Shown piece after piece: positions 1 through 7,489 of a DNA stretch of 10,409 nucleotides. Each line of letters starts with the position of its first letter. Position 1 is the first letter of the stretch. The position numbers were made by a program, and so were the translations under genes. The notes under the pieces are model-generated. The model was not told the origin of the DNA. It was given only the letters and a program-made list of their open reading frames with translations, and did not search any database. The DNA comes from an uncultured Clostridia bacterium. GTDB taxonomy: Bacteria > Bacillota > Clostridia > UBA1381. Location: positions 1-10,409 of the forward strand of contig CAJUFV010000263.1 of assembly GCA_910585795.1 (NCBI GenBank), in the 5' to 3' direction.

Positions 1-694
1 TACTCCATACAAAATACTCATTAATTATGGCAGATATATCTTTTCTTATAACATGTCCGTTTGCCGTGCATATAATATTTATATCAAGTACAGATATTTT
101 TTGGACCGCTTTATGTACAAAAGGCTTAAACGGGGACAACATATTGTTAAAATATTTCATCATTTCTGACTTGCTGTAGTCTGAAATGTACGAAGAAAAT
201 AATCTTCCGCTGAACAGTGCTTTCTCTTTTATGGCATATGTACACATTGTGTCGGGCCATGGCAAGTTAGGAGCGGCAGTGAAGCGTAGAACTTCTCCCT
301 CACCCATGTCAAGCTCACCACCGTTTTTTGCGATATGTTCTTTAAACGGAATATTAAGCATTTCTTTAATGTGTTTTATAGCCGCAACAGTTCCGACAAT
401 CTCAATATCAGGATTAATAGACAATATTTTTCTTATACTGCCTGTAAATTCATTACCAGTATAATTGCATATAAGGTAATCAACAGAGGATATAGGCAGC
501 AGAGTTTCAACCGCTTTAATATATTCATCTGAAAAAGCTTCGTTTACAATATCTATCAAAGCTGTTTTCTCTCCTTTTACAATATACGCGTTGTTTGTTA
601 CTGTATTTTTATGGTCAGAAAAAAAATCACTGTGAGCACTACCGTCACTATCGTCTATACTAATATAAAATATGTTGTTAGTCAATTCTATCAT
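1..694 (-). CDS. Flavodiiron (A-type flavoprotein)-like protein with a degenerate metal site, partial (C-terminus beyond window)
   Basis: An open frame of 231 codons runs from the ATG at 692-694 off the left edge. A GGTGA ribosome site (702-706) lies 7 nt upstream and an in-frame stop lies just before the start. The protein follows the N-terminal metallo-beta-lactamase-like domain of flavodiiron proteins (FprA/ROO): TNNAYIVKGEKTALIDIV (33-50), NYTGNEFTGSI (77-87), LPWPDTM (144-150), LFSGRLF (160-166) and NGHVIRKD (212-219). In active members these are roughly NHxEPDHSGS, LHWPDTM, LFSxDxF and HGPxWR. The ligand positions are therefore changed: His to Tyr78, Glu to Gly80, Asp to Glu82, His to Pro145, Asp to Arg164, and the last His to about Asn212. 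Family members reduce O2 or NO at a diiron site next to FMN in a C-terminal flavodoxin domain. That domain, if present, lies outside the window. Diiron chemistry looks unlikely here, so the function is unknown. The gene follows prmA by 13 nt and is probably cotranscribed with it. Confidence 0.82.
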   Translation of the reverse strand, partial: MIELTNNIFYISIDDSDGSAHSDFFSDHKNTVTNNAYIVKGEKTALIDIVNEAFSDEYIKAVETLLPISSVDYLICNYTGNEFTGSIRKILSINPDIEIVGTVAAIKHIKEMLNIPFKEHIAKNGGELDMGEGEVLRFTAAPNLPWPDTMCTYAIKEKALFSGRLFSSYISDYSKSEMMKYFNNMLSPFKPFVHKAVQKISVLDINIICTANGHVIRKDISAIINEYFVWS

Positions 695-707
695 TTTTGA
701 TTCACCA

Positions 708-1673
708 TTATTTACAAACAATTGATACCCAGTCTTTACGGTGATTTATAGCAATAATTTCAAATCCATTTTCAATTAATGCAATTTTAACATCATCAAG
801 TCTGTCCTCAATTATTCCAGAAGTAATAAATACCCCATCCTCCCTTATATATTCCTTTGCTTTCGGAGCCAGTCCTATTATAACATCAGCAACAATATTA
901 GCCGCAATCACGTCATATTTATTTATAGATATTTCTTTTTGAATATCTTCATCTGTAACCACATTTCCGGCAAGAACTTTATACTTAGATTTATCAATAC
1001 CATTTCGCGCAGCATTCTGATAAGCCGTATCAACAGCATTTGGGTCAATATCAACTGCTACAGCTTCTTCCGCTCCAAGTAACAGTGAAATAATTGATAA
1101 AATACCGCTTCCACAGCCTAAATCAAGCATTTTAACTCCGGGTACTATGTATTTTTCCAGTGATTCAATACAAAGCTGGGTTGTATAGTGAGAACCTGTT
1201 CCAAAGCTCATTCCCGGCTCAATATTAAATACAATTCTGTCAGTAGGCTTCGATAATTCCTCCCATTCAGGTTTTATCATAACCTTTTCTCCAATTTCCA
1301 TGGGATGAAAATATTGTTTCCAGTTATTTGCCCAGTCTGCCTCAGTCATATTATTTGCTTCAAATTCCAGTCTGCCAAATTCACGGTTCTCATCCAGTAT
1401 TTTAAGCTCTTCCAGTGTTGATTTTATTGCAATCATAAGCTCATGACCAGCGTTATCATCGCTTACATATGTCTTTACACAGGTTTCGCCTTCCATCTTC
1501 TTTACTAAATCATCATCAACATAATCCCAATATTGTCTGTTATTTTCAAGAAAATCCTTAAAGTCCTTCTCATCTTCTATTTCAAGCCCGTTTATACCAA
1601 GCTGGTATAATCTTCCGCTTACAGGCTCTATACCTTCTGATGTGGTAAATATTGATACTTTTATCCAATTCAT
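708..1673 (-). CDS. prmA: Ribosomal protein L11 methyltransferase
   Basis: The 321-residue protein has the usual PrmA layout: an N-terminal substrate-recognition domain (about 1-110), a linker with the family signature EADWANNWKQYFHP (111-124), and a class I AdoMet-dependent methyltransferase domain. Visible motifs are PGMSFGTGSHYTT (153-165), the AdoMet loop DLGCGSG (184-190), the acidic ribose-binding stretch VAVDIDPNAV (205-214), the NIVAD motif (259-263) corresponding to the family's NxxA motif, and C-terminal WVSIV (315-319). PrmA trimethylates lysines and the N-terminus of ribosomal protein L11 in the cytoplasm; it is usually dispensable for growth. The ATG at 1671-1673 has a good GGAGG site at 1680-1684. 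The gene sits 66 nt after rpoD, with a hairpin terminator in between and no clear promoter of its own, so it may depend on readthrough. In Bacillus and many relatives prmA follows dnaJ instead. Confidence 0.93.
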   Translation of the reverse strand: MNWIKVSIFTTSEGIEPVSGRLYQLGINGLEIEDEKDFKDFLENNRQYWDYVDDDLVKKMEGETCVKTYVSDDNAGHELMIAIKSTLEELKILDENREFGRLEFEANNMTEADWANNWKQYFHPMEIGEKVMIKPEWEELSKPTDRIVFNIEPGMSFGTGSHYTTQLCIESLEKYIVPGVKMLDLGCGSGILSIISLLLGAEEAVAVDIDPNAVDTAYQNAARNGIDKSKYKVLAGNVVTDEDIQKEISINKYDVIAANIVADVIIGLAPKAKEYIREDGVFITSGIIEDRLDDVKIALIENGFEIIAINHRKDWVSIVCK

Positions 1674-1702
1674 TTTTATCCTCCAAAAATTAGTTTATCC
1701 GC

Positions 1703-1731
1703 AAAAAGCAATACCAAAATGATATTGCTTT
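1703..1731 (-). terminator. Intrinsic terminator after rpoD
   Basis: On the minus strand the rpoD stop is followed within 8 nt by an 11-bp stem, AAAGCAATATC paired with GGTATTGCTTT (one G-U pair), with a 5-nt loop ATTTT. A run of five U follows, overlapping the foot of the stem, and then GCGG. The short U tract suggests incomplete termination, which would let some transcripts continue into prmA. Confidence 0.7.
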
Positions 1732-1739
1732 AATGTACA

Positions 1740-2897
1740 CTAATCCAGAAAATCTTTTAATTTTTTACTTCTGCTTGGATGACGAAGCTTTCTAAGCGCT
1801 TTCGCCTCAATCTGCCTGATTCTTTCACGAGTAACCTCAAATTCTTTTCCTACTTCCTCCAAGGTTCTGGCGCGTCCGTCATCAAGACCGAAACGAAGCC
1901 TTAAAACTTTAGCTTCTCTCGGTGTAAGAGTTTTTAAAACATCACCAAGCTGTTCTTTCAGCAGTACAAAGCTTGCCGCTTCAGAAGGCGCCGGAGCATC
2001 ATCATCGGGAATAAAATCCCCAAGATGGCTATCTTCTTCCTCGCCTATAGGCGTTTCCAGAGAAACAGGCTCCTGAGAGATTTTTGAAATTTCACGCACC
2101 TTGTCTACGGACATATTCAGTTCCTTAGCAAGCTCTTCTGGAGTAGGCTCTCGTCCCAGCTCCTGAACAAGCTGACGTGATACTCTTACAAGCTTATTGA
2201 TGGTTTCAACCATATGCACTGGAATTCTTATAGTTCTTGCTTGATCAGCAATAGCACGTGTTATCGCTTGTCTTATCCACCATGTAGCATATGTCGAAAA
2301 TTTATAGCCTTTTGTATAATCAAATTTATCCACTGCTTTTATAAGCCCCAGATTACCTTCCTGAATCAAATCAAGAAATAACATTCCCCGTCCAACATAT
2401 CTCTTTGCAATACTTACAACTAAACGAAGATTAGCTTCCGCAAGGTTTTTTTTAGCCTTTTCACCGTCTGTCGCGCTCCATTCCAGTTTTCTTCTTGATT
2501 CTTCTGAAAAAACTTCATCTGCTTCCTCAAGCTTATATCTTGCCTCTTCTCCGTCAGACATTCTTTTCGCAAGAGATAATTCCTCTTCTGCTGTAAGAAG
2601 ATTTACCTTACCGATTTCCTTTAGATACATTTTTACGTGGTCATCTATATTGATTCCCTCAGGAACAGAAAGGTCCTCCAGTTCTTCCTTGCTAACCTCT
2701 ATTTCTTCAAGCTCCTTGTCCAAGTCTTCAACAAGCTCAATACCCTCTTTTTCAAATCTATCATATAGCTGCTCAATCTCTTCAGGTGTTATTTCAATCT
2801 CTTCAAAGGCATCTATTATTTCCTTATAAGCAAGAACCCCTTTTTTCTTACCCTTTTCAATAAGTTCTTTTTTTATTGCCTTTTTTCTTTCAAGCAT
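1740..2897 (-). CDS. rpoD: RNA polymerase primary sigma factor (SigA/RpoD)
   Basis: The 385-residue protein is a sigma-70 group 1 factor. It has a short, acidic, helical region 1.1 (about 1-80), region 1.2 with [17 protein letters not shown] (85-101), and regions 2.1-2.4 (156-229) including [17 protein letters not shown] and [19 protein letters not shown], which melt and read the -10 box. Region 3 follows (about 230-300, with [14 protein letters not shown]), then region 4 (about 315-385) with the -35-reading helix-turn-helix [20 protein letters not shown] (345-364) and [14 protein letters not shown] at the end. Regions 2 and 4 closely resemble Bacillus SigA. Compared with that protein there are about 29 extra residues between regions 1.2 and 2.1 (roughly 127-155). 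The ATG at 2895-2897 is preferred because its GGGAGGA site (2904-2910) sits 6 nt upstream; the in-frame TTG at 2912 overlaps that site. The gene starts 2 nt after the dnaG stop, so the two are probably cotranscribed and translationally coupled. Confidence 0.97.
   Translation of the reverse strand: MLERKKAIKKELIEKGKKKGVLAYKEIIDAFEEIEITPEEIEQLYDRFEKEGIELVEDLDKELEEIEVSKEELEDLSVPEGINIDDHVKMYLKEIGKVNLLTAEEELSLAKRMSDGEEARYKLEEADEVFSEESRRKLEWSATDGEKAKKNLAEANLRLVVSIAKRYVGRGMLFLDLIQEGNLGLIKAVDKFDYTKGYKFSTYATWWIRQAITRAIADQARTIRIPVHMVETINKLVRVSRQLVQELGREPTPEELAKELNMSVDKVREISKISQEPVSLETPIGEEEDSHLGDFIPDDDAPAPSEAASFVLLKEQLGDVLKTLTPREAKVLRLRFGLDDGRARTLEEVGKEFEVTRERIRQIEAKALRKLRHPSRSKKLKDFLD
2433..2558 (-). 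repeat. Imperfect internal repeat in rpoD (codons 114-126 and 143-155)
   Basis: Two 13-residue segments spaced 29 residues apart resemble each other: [13 protein letters not shown] (114-126) and [13 protein letters not shown] (143-155). By hand count about 28 of 39 nucleotides match. The second copy aligns with the normal sequence leading into region 2.1; the first copy and the linker [16 protein letters not shown] between them account for the extra length. A duplication is an inference, since helical acidic/basic sequence can look repetitive by chance. Confidence 0.45.
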
Positions 2898-2899
2898 TA

Positions 2900-4702
2900 T
2901 TATTCCTCCCAAGTATTTTTTTCTTCAAGCACCTTTTCACGTTCTGCAAAGAGCTCTGCAAGTGCCGCCGCATTTGTTTCGGAATTAATCCTTATATCCA
3001 GTTTTTCTAATTTTATTGTATATAAAAGCTCTCTGACGGTTGCCTCGTCTTCGCTGTAAACTTCAAGATTATAAAAAACAGCCGATGCCTCGCTTATATC
3101 GTCACCGCTAAACATATTTAACAACATCGCAGGGTCTGGTGATATGTCATTTTGATAACTGTCATAAACGGCTTTAGCCAGCCTTCTGTAAACATCTGTT
3201 GAAAATTCATCCGGCTGTATTTTATCGCACACGGATTTATACAGCTTTTTGCTTTGAGATATAAGACCCATAAGTCTTTTTTCCGCTTCCAGCAGACTGC
3301 CTGTCGCTATGTTTTTTTTAATTGCATTTTGTTTTTTCTGTTCATTTTTTTTCTGATACTCTGTTTTGGACGGTATACGTCGGTAAGAGCCTTTAGAAGT
3401 TTTCTCTTTATATTTGCTTAATATTGCATTGCGGCTTATACCTGTATCTTCCGCCACTTTAGTTATATATGCATCTACCTCGACAGCGTCCTTTATTTTT
3501 GTAAATATATTTACAACTTCATCTATAAACAGTATTTTTCCATCAGTATTTGTTAAATCATACTGATTTCTTATAAGCGAAATTTTAAATTCTGTGGCAG
3601 GAACTGATTTTTTTACAGCTTCTCTGAACTTTTCAATTCCGTTTTTGTTTATGTATTCATCAGGGTCTTTTGAATTTTTCAATCTTATTACTCTTGACCT
3701 TCCTCCTGCCTCGCTTATAATATCTATAGCACGCAGAGCAGCCTTTGTTCCGGCTTCATCACTGTCATAGCATATAAGAATTTCATTAGCGTAACGAAGC
3801 ATAAGCTTTGCCTGATTTTCAGTAATAGCTGTTCCTAGAGTTGCCACAATATTCTTTATTCCTGCCTGATATACAGATATGACATCCATATAACCTTCAC
3901 ACAATATAAGTTCATTTGCTTTGGCGTTCTTCGCAAGATTAAGCGAGAATAAATTCTTTCCCTTGTCAAAAACAAGTGTTTCCGGTGAATTAAGATATTT
4001 AGGAATTTTATAGCCGTTTATTTCTTTATTTTCGTGCATAATACGTCCGCCAAATCCAATGACATTGCCTCGTACATCAATAATTGGAAACATAACTCTG
4101 TCACGGAATTTGTCGTATATTCTCCCATCGCGTCTTACAGCAAGTCCTGCCTCAACAATTTCATCTGTCTTGAATCCTTTTTCATTGAGATGTTTTATAA
4201 GCGAATCCCTGCTATCTGGAGCATATCCTAAACCATAAACAGTAATTGTTTTTAAAGGTATATTGCGCTTGACAAAATATTTTTGTCCTTTTTCTCCTAT
4301 ACTGGTATCCTTAAGACAGTTATAGAAAAATCTTGCTGAATATTTGTTCATTTCAAGAATACGTTTTTTCTTTTCATGATTTACATCACTGAAAGAGTCA
4401 TCGTTATCAGGAATAATGATGCCTGCCCTGTCTGCCAAGAGTTTAAGGGAATCTATAAAATCAAGATTTTCCGTACGCATGACAAACTGCACGAGATTTC
4501 CGCTTGCGCCGCATCCAAAACAGTGAAAAAGCTGTTTTTCCTGACTAACATGAAACGACGGAGTTTTTTCACCATGAAACGGACACAGCCCGCTGTAATC
4601 ACGTCCGGACTTTTTCAGCTGAACATATTGAGACACATAGTCAATTATATCATTTTCATCACAGATATTTGCTATCATTTCATCTGAAATACGTCTTGGC
4701 AC
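2900..4702 (-). CDS. dnaG: DNA primase
   Basis: The 600-residue protein is a complete bacterial DnaG, which makes RNA primers at the replication fork. The N-terminal CHC2 zinc-binding domain (about 1-100) shows Cys40, His43, Cys61 and Cys64 in [11 protein letters not shown]...[10 protein letters not shown]. The catalytic core contains [20 protein letters not shown] (201-220) and the TOPRIM motifs CEGYMDV (268-274, Glu269) and YDSDEAG (312-318, Asp313 and Asp315), which bind the catalytic metals, followed by DPDEY (347-351). A lysine-rich linker (about 430-465) leads to the C-terminal helicase (DnaB/DnaC)-binding domain. The length is typical. The start is GTG (4700-4702), supported by the site AAGGAGATGA 6 nt upstream; the next in-frame ATG is codon 9 and would cut the conserved RRISDE start. 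It is the first gene of a dnaG-rpoD unit. Confidence 0.97.
   Translation of the reverse strand: MPRRISDEMIANICDENDIIDYVSQYVQLKKSGRDYSGLCPFHGEKTPSFHVSQEKQLFHCFGCGASGNLVQFVMRTENLDFIDSLKLLADRAGIIIPDNDDSFSDVNHEKKKRILEMNKYSARFFYNCLKDTSIGEKGQKYFVKRNIPLKTITVYGLGYAPDSRDSLIKHLNEKGFKTDEIVEAGLAVRRDGRIYDKFRDRVMFPIIDVRGNVIGFGGRIMHENKEINGYKIPKYLNSPETLVFDKGKNLFSLNLAKNAKANELILCEGYMDVISVYQAGIKNIVATLGTAITENQAKLMLRYANEILICYDSDEAGTKAALRAIDIISEAGGRSRVIRLKNSKDPDEYINKNGIEKFREAVKKSVPATEFKISLIRNQYDLTNTDGKILFIDEVVNIFTKIKDAVEVDAYITKVAEDTGISRNAILSKYKEKTSKGSYRRIPSKTEYQKKNEQKKQNAIKKNIATGSLLEAEKRLMGLISQSKKLYKSVCDKIQPDEFSTDVYRRLAKAVYDSYQNDISPDPAMLLNMFSGDDISEASAVFYNLEVYSEDEATVRELLYTIKLEKLDIRINSETNAAALAELFAEREKVLEEKNTWEE
2904..2910 (-). 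promoter_or_regulatory. Ribosome binding site of rpoD
   Basis: GGGAGGA lies 6 nt before the rpoD ATG and inside the last two sense codons of dnaG. It fixes the start at 2897 and implies that ribosomes ending dnaG can reload on rpoD. Confidence 0.75.
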
Positions 4703-4708
4703 TAACCG

Positions 4709-4718
4709 TCATCTCCTT
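4709..4718 (-). promoter_or_regulatory. Ribosome binding site that decides the dnaG GTG start
   Basis: AAGGAGATGA matches the anti-Shine-Dalgarno sequence at nine of ten positions, 6 nt before the GTG at 4702. The ATG contained in the site itself (4710-4712) is in another frame and hits a stop after ten codons, so it is not the dnaG start. Confidence 0.7.
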
Positions 4719-4769
4719 TTCTAACGGTATTATTTTCGCACATTATGCAGAAAAATATACCTGCCTGAT

Positions 4770-4797
4770 TTTATAATACAACATTACAAGTTGAAAA
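4770..4797 (-). promoter_or_regulatory. Candidate sigma-A promoter for dnaG-rpoD
   Basis: TTTTCA (4792-4797) and TATAAA (4770-4775) are separated by 16 nt in the 128-nt gap between the pyr terminator and dnaG, giving a leader of about 60 nt. The -35 box is weak (4 of 6). A second option, TTGTAT followed after 16 nt by TATATT slightly downstream, cannot be excluded. Confidence 0.4.
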
Positions 4798-4830
4798 CCC
4801 TTTTTTTCTTTAAATTTTCTCATAATCCGC

Positions 4831-4858
4831 AAAAAGAGGATTTGTAAATCCTCTTTTT
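4831..4858 (-). terminator. Intrinsic terminator of the pyr operon
   Basis: Perfect 13-nt inverted arms (4831-4843 AAAAAGAGGATTT and 4846-4858 AAATCCTCTTTTT) begin 16 nt after the pyrD stop. The transcript would form a roughly 12-bp stem with a 4-nt loop, its 3' arm ending in a run of five U. The structure is symmetrical (A-tract on one side, T-tract on the other), so it could act in both directions. It separates the pyr operon from dnaG. Confidence 0.85.
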
Positions 4859-4874
4859 GAATAAAATAATTATA

Positions 4875-5786
4875 TCAGTGCATAACAGCAGCTCCTATAA
4901 GCGTGTTAATATCATCTATGCTATGACGCTGCATATATGCTTGAATATCTCTTTTTACAGAAATAATGAGGTCAGGTTTAGAAAAAAGGCCAGTCCCAAG
5001 AGCAACAAGTGACGCTCCTGCAAGCATAAACTCAATAACATCTTCTCCGCTCATAACACCGCCCATTCCTATAATAGGAATTTTGACAGCCTCATAGACC
5101 TCATGAATCATTCTTACCGCAACAGGTTTTACTGCTGGACCGGAAAGTCCGCCCGTATTATTTTTAAGTATAGGCTTTCGTGTATTTATATCTATTTTCA
5201 TTCCAAGAAGCGTATTGATAAGTGATACGCCATCCGCTCCTCCCTTTTCGGCTGCTTTAGCTATATCCGCAATTGATGTTACATTTGGAGAAAGCTTTAC
5301 AACAAGTGGTTTCTTGGAATATTTCTTTACTGCTTCTGTAAGTTCATAAACAGTTTTTGGATTTGTTCCAAAGGCCATACCGCCATGTTTTATATTAGGA
5401 CATGAAACATTCATTTCTATAACAGCAACAGCAGTATCAGAAAGTATTTCTGCCATTTCACAGTATTCTTCAACCGTATTTCCGGATATATTAGCAATGA
5501 CATTCGTATCATAATCTGATAAAATAGGCATTATATTTTCAGCAAAATATTCAACACCTGGATTTTGCAGTCCTACGCTGTTTAATATACCGCTTGGCGT
5601 TTCCGCAATTCTCGGAGGCTTATTTCCGGCTCTGGGACTTCTTGTAAGCCCTTTAGCACCAAATCCTCCATATTCTTCAATAGGCACAAACTGATTATAT
5701 TCCATACCGAATCCAAATGTGCCTGACGCGGTTACAACAGGATTTTTAAATTCTATACCACAAAAATTAACTTTTGTATTAATCAT
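4875..5786 (-). CDS. pyrD: Dihydroorotate dehydrogenase class 1B, catalytic subunit (NAD-linked)
   Basis: This is the FMN-binding TIM-barrel subunit that oxidises dihydroorotate to orotate in the cytoplasm. The 303 residues have the usual length of PyrDB. Motifs are the start NTKVNFCGIEFKNPVVTASGTFGFG, AKGLTRSPRAGN (44-55) around the FMN-contacting lysine Lys45, NSVGLQNPGVE (69-79), NVSCPN (126-131) with the catalytic base Cys129 that marks class 1 enzymes, KLSPNV (164-169), NT (191-192), GGLSGPA (212-218) and GMGGV (240-244), the last two being phosphate/FMN loops. The neighbouring pyrK supports class 1B, in which electrons pass through PyrK to NAD+. The start lies inside the end of pyrK (8-nt overlap) with a very strong site GAGGAGGTGA (5793-5802) 6 nt upstream, suggesting coupled synthesis of the two subunits. 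It is the last gene of the operon. Confidence 0.96.
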   Translation of the reverse strand: MINTKVNFCGIEFKNPVVTASGTFGFGMEYNQFVPIEEYGGFGAKGLTRSPRAGNKPPRIAETPSGILNSVGLQNPGVEYFAENIMPILSDYDTNVIANISGNTVEEYCEMAEILSDTAVAVIEMNVSCPNIKHGGMAFGTNPKTVYELTEAVKKYSKKPLVVKLSPNVTSIADIAKAAEKGGADGVSLINTLLGMKIDINTRKPILKNNTGGLSGPAVKPVAVRMIHEVYEAVKIPIIGMGGVMSGEDVIEFMLAGASLVALGTGLFSKPDLIISVKRDIQAYMQRHSIDDINTLIGAAVMH

Positions 5787-6546
5787 TCAAAGTCACCTCC
5801 TCAGAATAGAAAACAGGCCCGTTTGTACAAACCTTAGCATATTGTTCAGTTCCATCTTTATGAGTTTCACAACTGCATACAAGACATGCTCCGATTCCAC
5901 AGCCCATACGCTGTTCCAGAGAAAGCTGACATTTTATTCCTCTGTCCTCTGCCAATCTTTTAACTGCCCTAAGCATTGGCATAGGTCCACAGGAATAAAT
6001 CATATCACACTCATGCGATGCGAGATATTGTTCCATAGCTGAAGCGATATAACCGTTATATCCATAACTGCCGTCGTCTGTCCCAACAATAACCATATCG
6101 GAAATGGTATCAAATTCTTTTTCCATAACAACTCGGCTTTTATTTCTGAACCCCAGAAATACAACAGGATTATCAAGGCATTTTGCAAGCTTATATAAAG
6201 GGAATACACCAATTCCTCCGCCTATAATTACAGGATTTTTTATATTATCTTTTATTTCAAAGCCATGTCCCAAAGGCCCCATTACATCTATATAATCTCC
6301 GATTTCTTTTTTTGCGAGAGACGATGTGCCTTCTCCCTTTACCTCAAAAATAAATCTTACCTCTCCATTGTTTGCATCACAAATACTTATCGGACGCCGC
6401 AGAAACGTACTTTCACCGCAATTTATATGAAGAAACTGTCCGCACTGCGCTTCTTTCGATATATCCTCGCTTAATATTGTAAAATCAAATATTCCCTCAG
6501 CAATTTCTGATTTTCGGATTAATTTGCAATTTTCTATTTTTTTCAT
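5779..6546 (-). CDS. pyrK: Dihydroorotate dehydrogenase electron-transfer subunit
   Basis: PyrK passes electrons from the FMN of PyrD through a [2Fe-2S] cluster and FAD to NAD+. The 255-residue protein has an FAD-binding barrel with RRPISI (50-55), an NAD(H)-binding domain with GGGIGVFP (109-116) and CGPMPML (186-192), and a C-terminal cluster-binding domain with Cys216, Cys221, Cys224 and Cys240 (spacing C-x4-C-x2-C-x15-C), as expected for PyrK. All key residues are present. It starts 11 nt after pyrF, with AGGGAG (6554-6559) overlapping the pyrF stop, and overlaps pyrD by 8 nt. Related NAD(P)H-oxidoreductase subunits share this fold, but the adjacency to class 1B pyrD settles the assignment. 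Confidence 0.96.
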   Translation of the reverse strand: MKKIENCKLIRKSEIAEGIFDFTILSEDISKEAQCGQFLHINCGESTFLRRPISICDANNGEVRFIFEVKGEGTSSLAKKEIGDYIDVMGPLGHGFEIKDNIKNPVIIGGGIGVFPLYKLAKCLDNPVVFLGFRNKSRVVMEKEFDTISDMVIVGTDDGSYGYNGYIASAMEQYLASHECDMIYSCGPMPMLRAVKRLAEDRGIKCQLSLEQRMGCGIGACLVCSCETHKDGTEQYAKVCTNGPVFYSEEVTLND

Positions 6547-6557
6547 ATACTTTCTCC

Positions 6558-7472
6558 CTATATAACGCTTATTAAATCCTCTTTCATTCTTATTGCTTCA
6601 GCTCTTGCCGCTTCCGCAAACTGTTCTTCCTTCCAGTCACCATTTTTGTATGCACACATAATTCCTCTTGATGAATTTACTATGGCACCTAATCCATCAG
6701 AATTAAAGCAAGGCTTTACTCCCAGTGCACCTCCGCCCTGCGCGCCATAACCGGGCACAAGGAAATATGAATGAGGCATGAGTTTTCTCAGTATCTCTGC
6801 CTGTTCAGGATATGTAGCGCCTACAACCGCTCCTACCGCTCCATAGCCGCTGTTCCCTATTGTATCTTTATTCCAGTTATTGACACATTCAGCCACCTTT
6901 TCATAAATACGCTTATCAGATACTAGCAAATCCTGTAATTCTCCCGAAGACGGATTAGACGTTTTTACAAGCGCAAATATAGCTTTATCATACGTTTTGC
7001 AATCATTGACAAACGGCAGCATACCATCTGTGCCCAGATACGGATTTACAGTCACACAATCTACTCCGCATGCTTCACATTCAACTCCGTCAACTTCAGT
7101 TTTACCCAGATACGCTTTGGAGTACGCTTCAGCTGTAGAGCCTATATCATTTCTTTTTACATCAAGAATAACATACAGCCCCTTTTCTTTTGCGTACGCA
7201 ATTGTTCTATGCATAACCTCTTCACCGCGCAGTCCGTAAAGCTCATAAAAAGCAGACTGAGGTTTGACAGCAGGAACAATATCATACAGAGCATCTATAA
7301 GCGTCCTATTGAATTCCCATATTGCTTCTGCCGCTCCTTTTAAATTCTTACCGTATTTTTCATATGATTTTTTTCGTATAAATTCAGGAACATACTCAAT
7401 TTTAGGGTCCAGCCCCGCAACAGATGGATTTCCCATTTCCTTTATTTTCTTTACCAATAAATCAACTGACAT
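6558..7472 (-). CDS. pyrF: Orotidine 5'-phosphate decarboxylase, long (type 2) form
   Basis: This enzyme decarboxylates OMP to UMP, the last step of the pathway. At 304 residues it belongs to the long form rather than the roughly 240-residue Bacillus form. Motifs are VAGLDPK (18-24), KPQSAFYELYG (70-80), the catalytic Asp-Lys-Asp array LDVKRNDIGSTAEAY (103-117; Asp104, Lys106, Asp109), TVNPYLG (141-147), and the phosphate-binding PGYGAQGG (240-247) and NSSRGI (266-271, Arg269). The ATG at 7470-7472 has an ideal AAGGAGG site (7480-7486) 7 nt upstream. The gene lies 17 nt after pyrC and 11 nt before pyrK. The step before it (orotate phosphoribosyltransferase, PyrE) is not encoded in the window. 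Confidence 0.95.
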   Translation of the reverse strand: MSVDLLVKKIKEMGNPSVAGLDPKIEYVPEFIRKKSYEKYGKNLKGAAEAIWEFNRTLIDALYDIVPAVKPQSAFYELYGLRGEEVMHRTIAYAKEKGLYVILDVKRNDIGSTAEAYSKAYLGKTEVDGVECEACGVDCVTVNPYLGTDGMLPFVNDCKTYDKAIFALVKTSNPSSGELQDLLVSDKRIYEKVAECVNNWNKDTIGNSGYGAVGAVVGATYPEQAEILRKLMPHSYFLVPGYGAQGGGALGVKPCFNSDGLGAIVNSSRGIMCAYKNGDWKEEQFAEAARAEAIRMKEDLISVI

Positions 7473-7489
7473 ATTTTATCCTCCTTAAA

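Noticed and set aside
186..532. Plus-strand open frames of 65 to 92 codons opposite the flavoprotein gene
   Set aside because: They lie antisense to a frame with clear family motifs, lack ribosome sites and show no recognisable domain.
1179..1217. PrmA motif reading FGTGSHYTT instead of the FGTGTHPTT of E. coli and Bacillus
   Set aside because: The residue after the histidine varies in clostridial PrmA proteins and the rest of the motif is intact, so loss of function is not indicated.
2898..2912. TTG start of rpoD five codons upstream
   Set aside because: The extension consists of the ribosome binding site and overlaps dnaG; the ATG at 2897 has ideal spacing.
4376..4687. 103-codon plus-strand frame opposite the dnaG zinc-binding domain
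   Set aside because: It is a shadow of the conserved dnaG coding sequence with no ribosome site or domain; the same holds for the other plus-strand frames opposite pyrD, pyrK, pyrF, pyrC, pyrB and pyrR.
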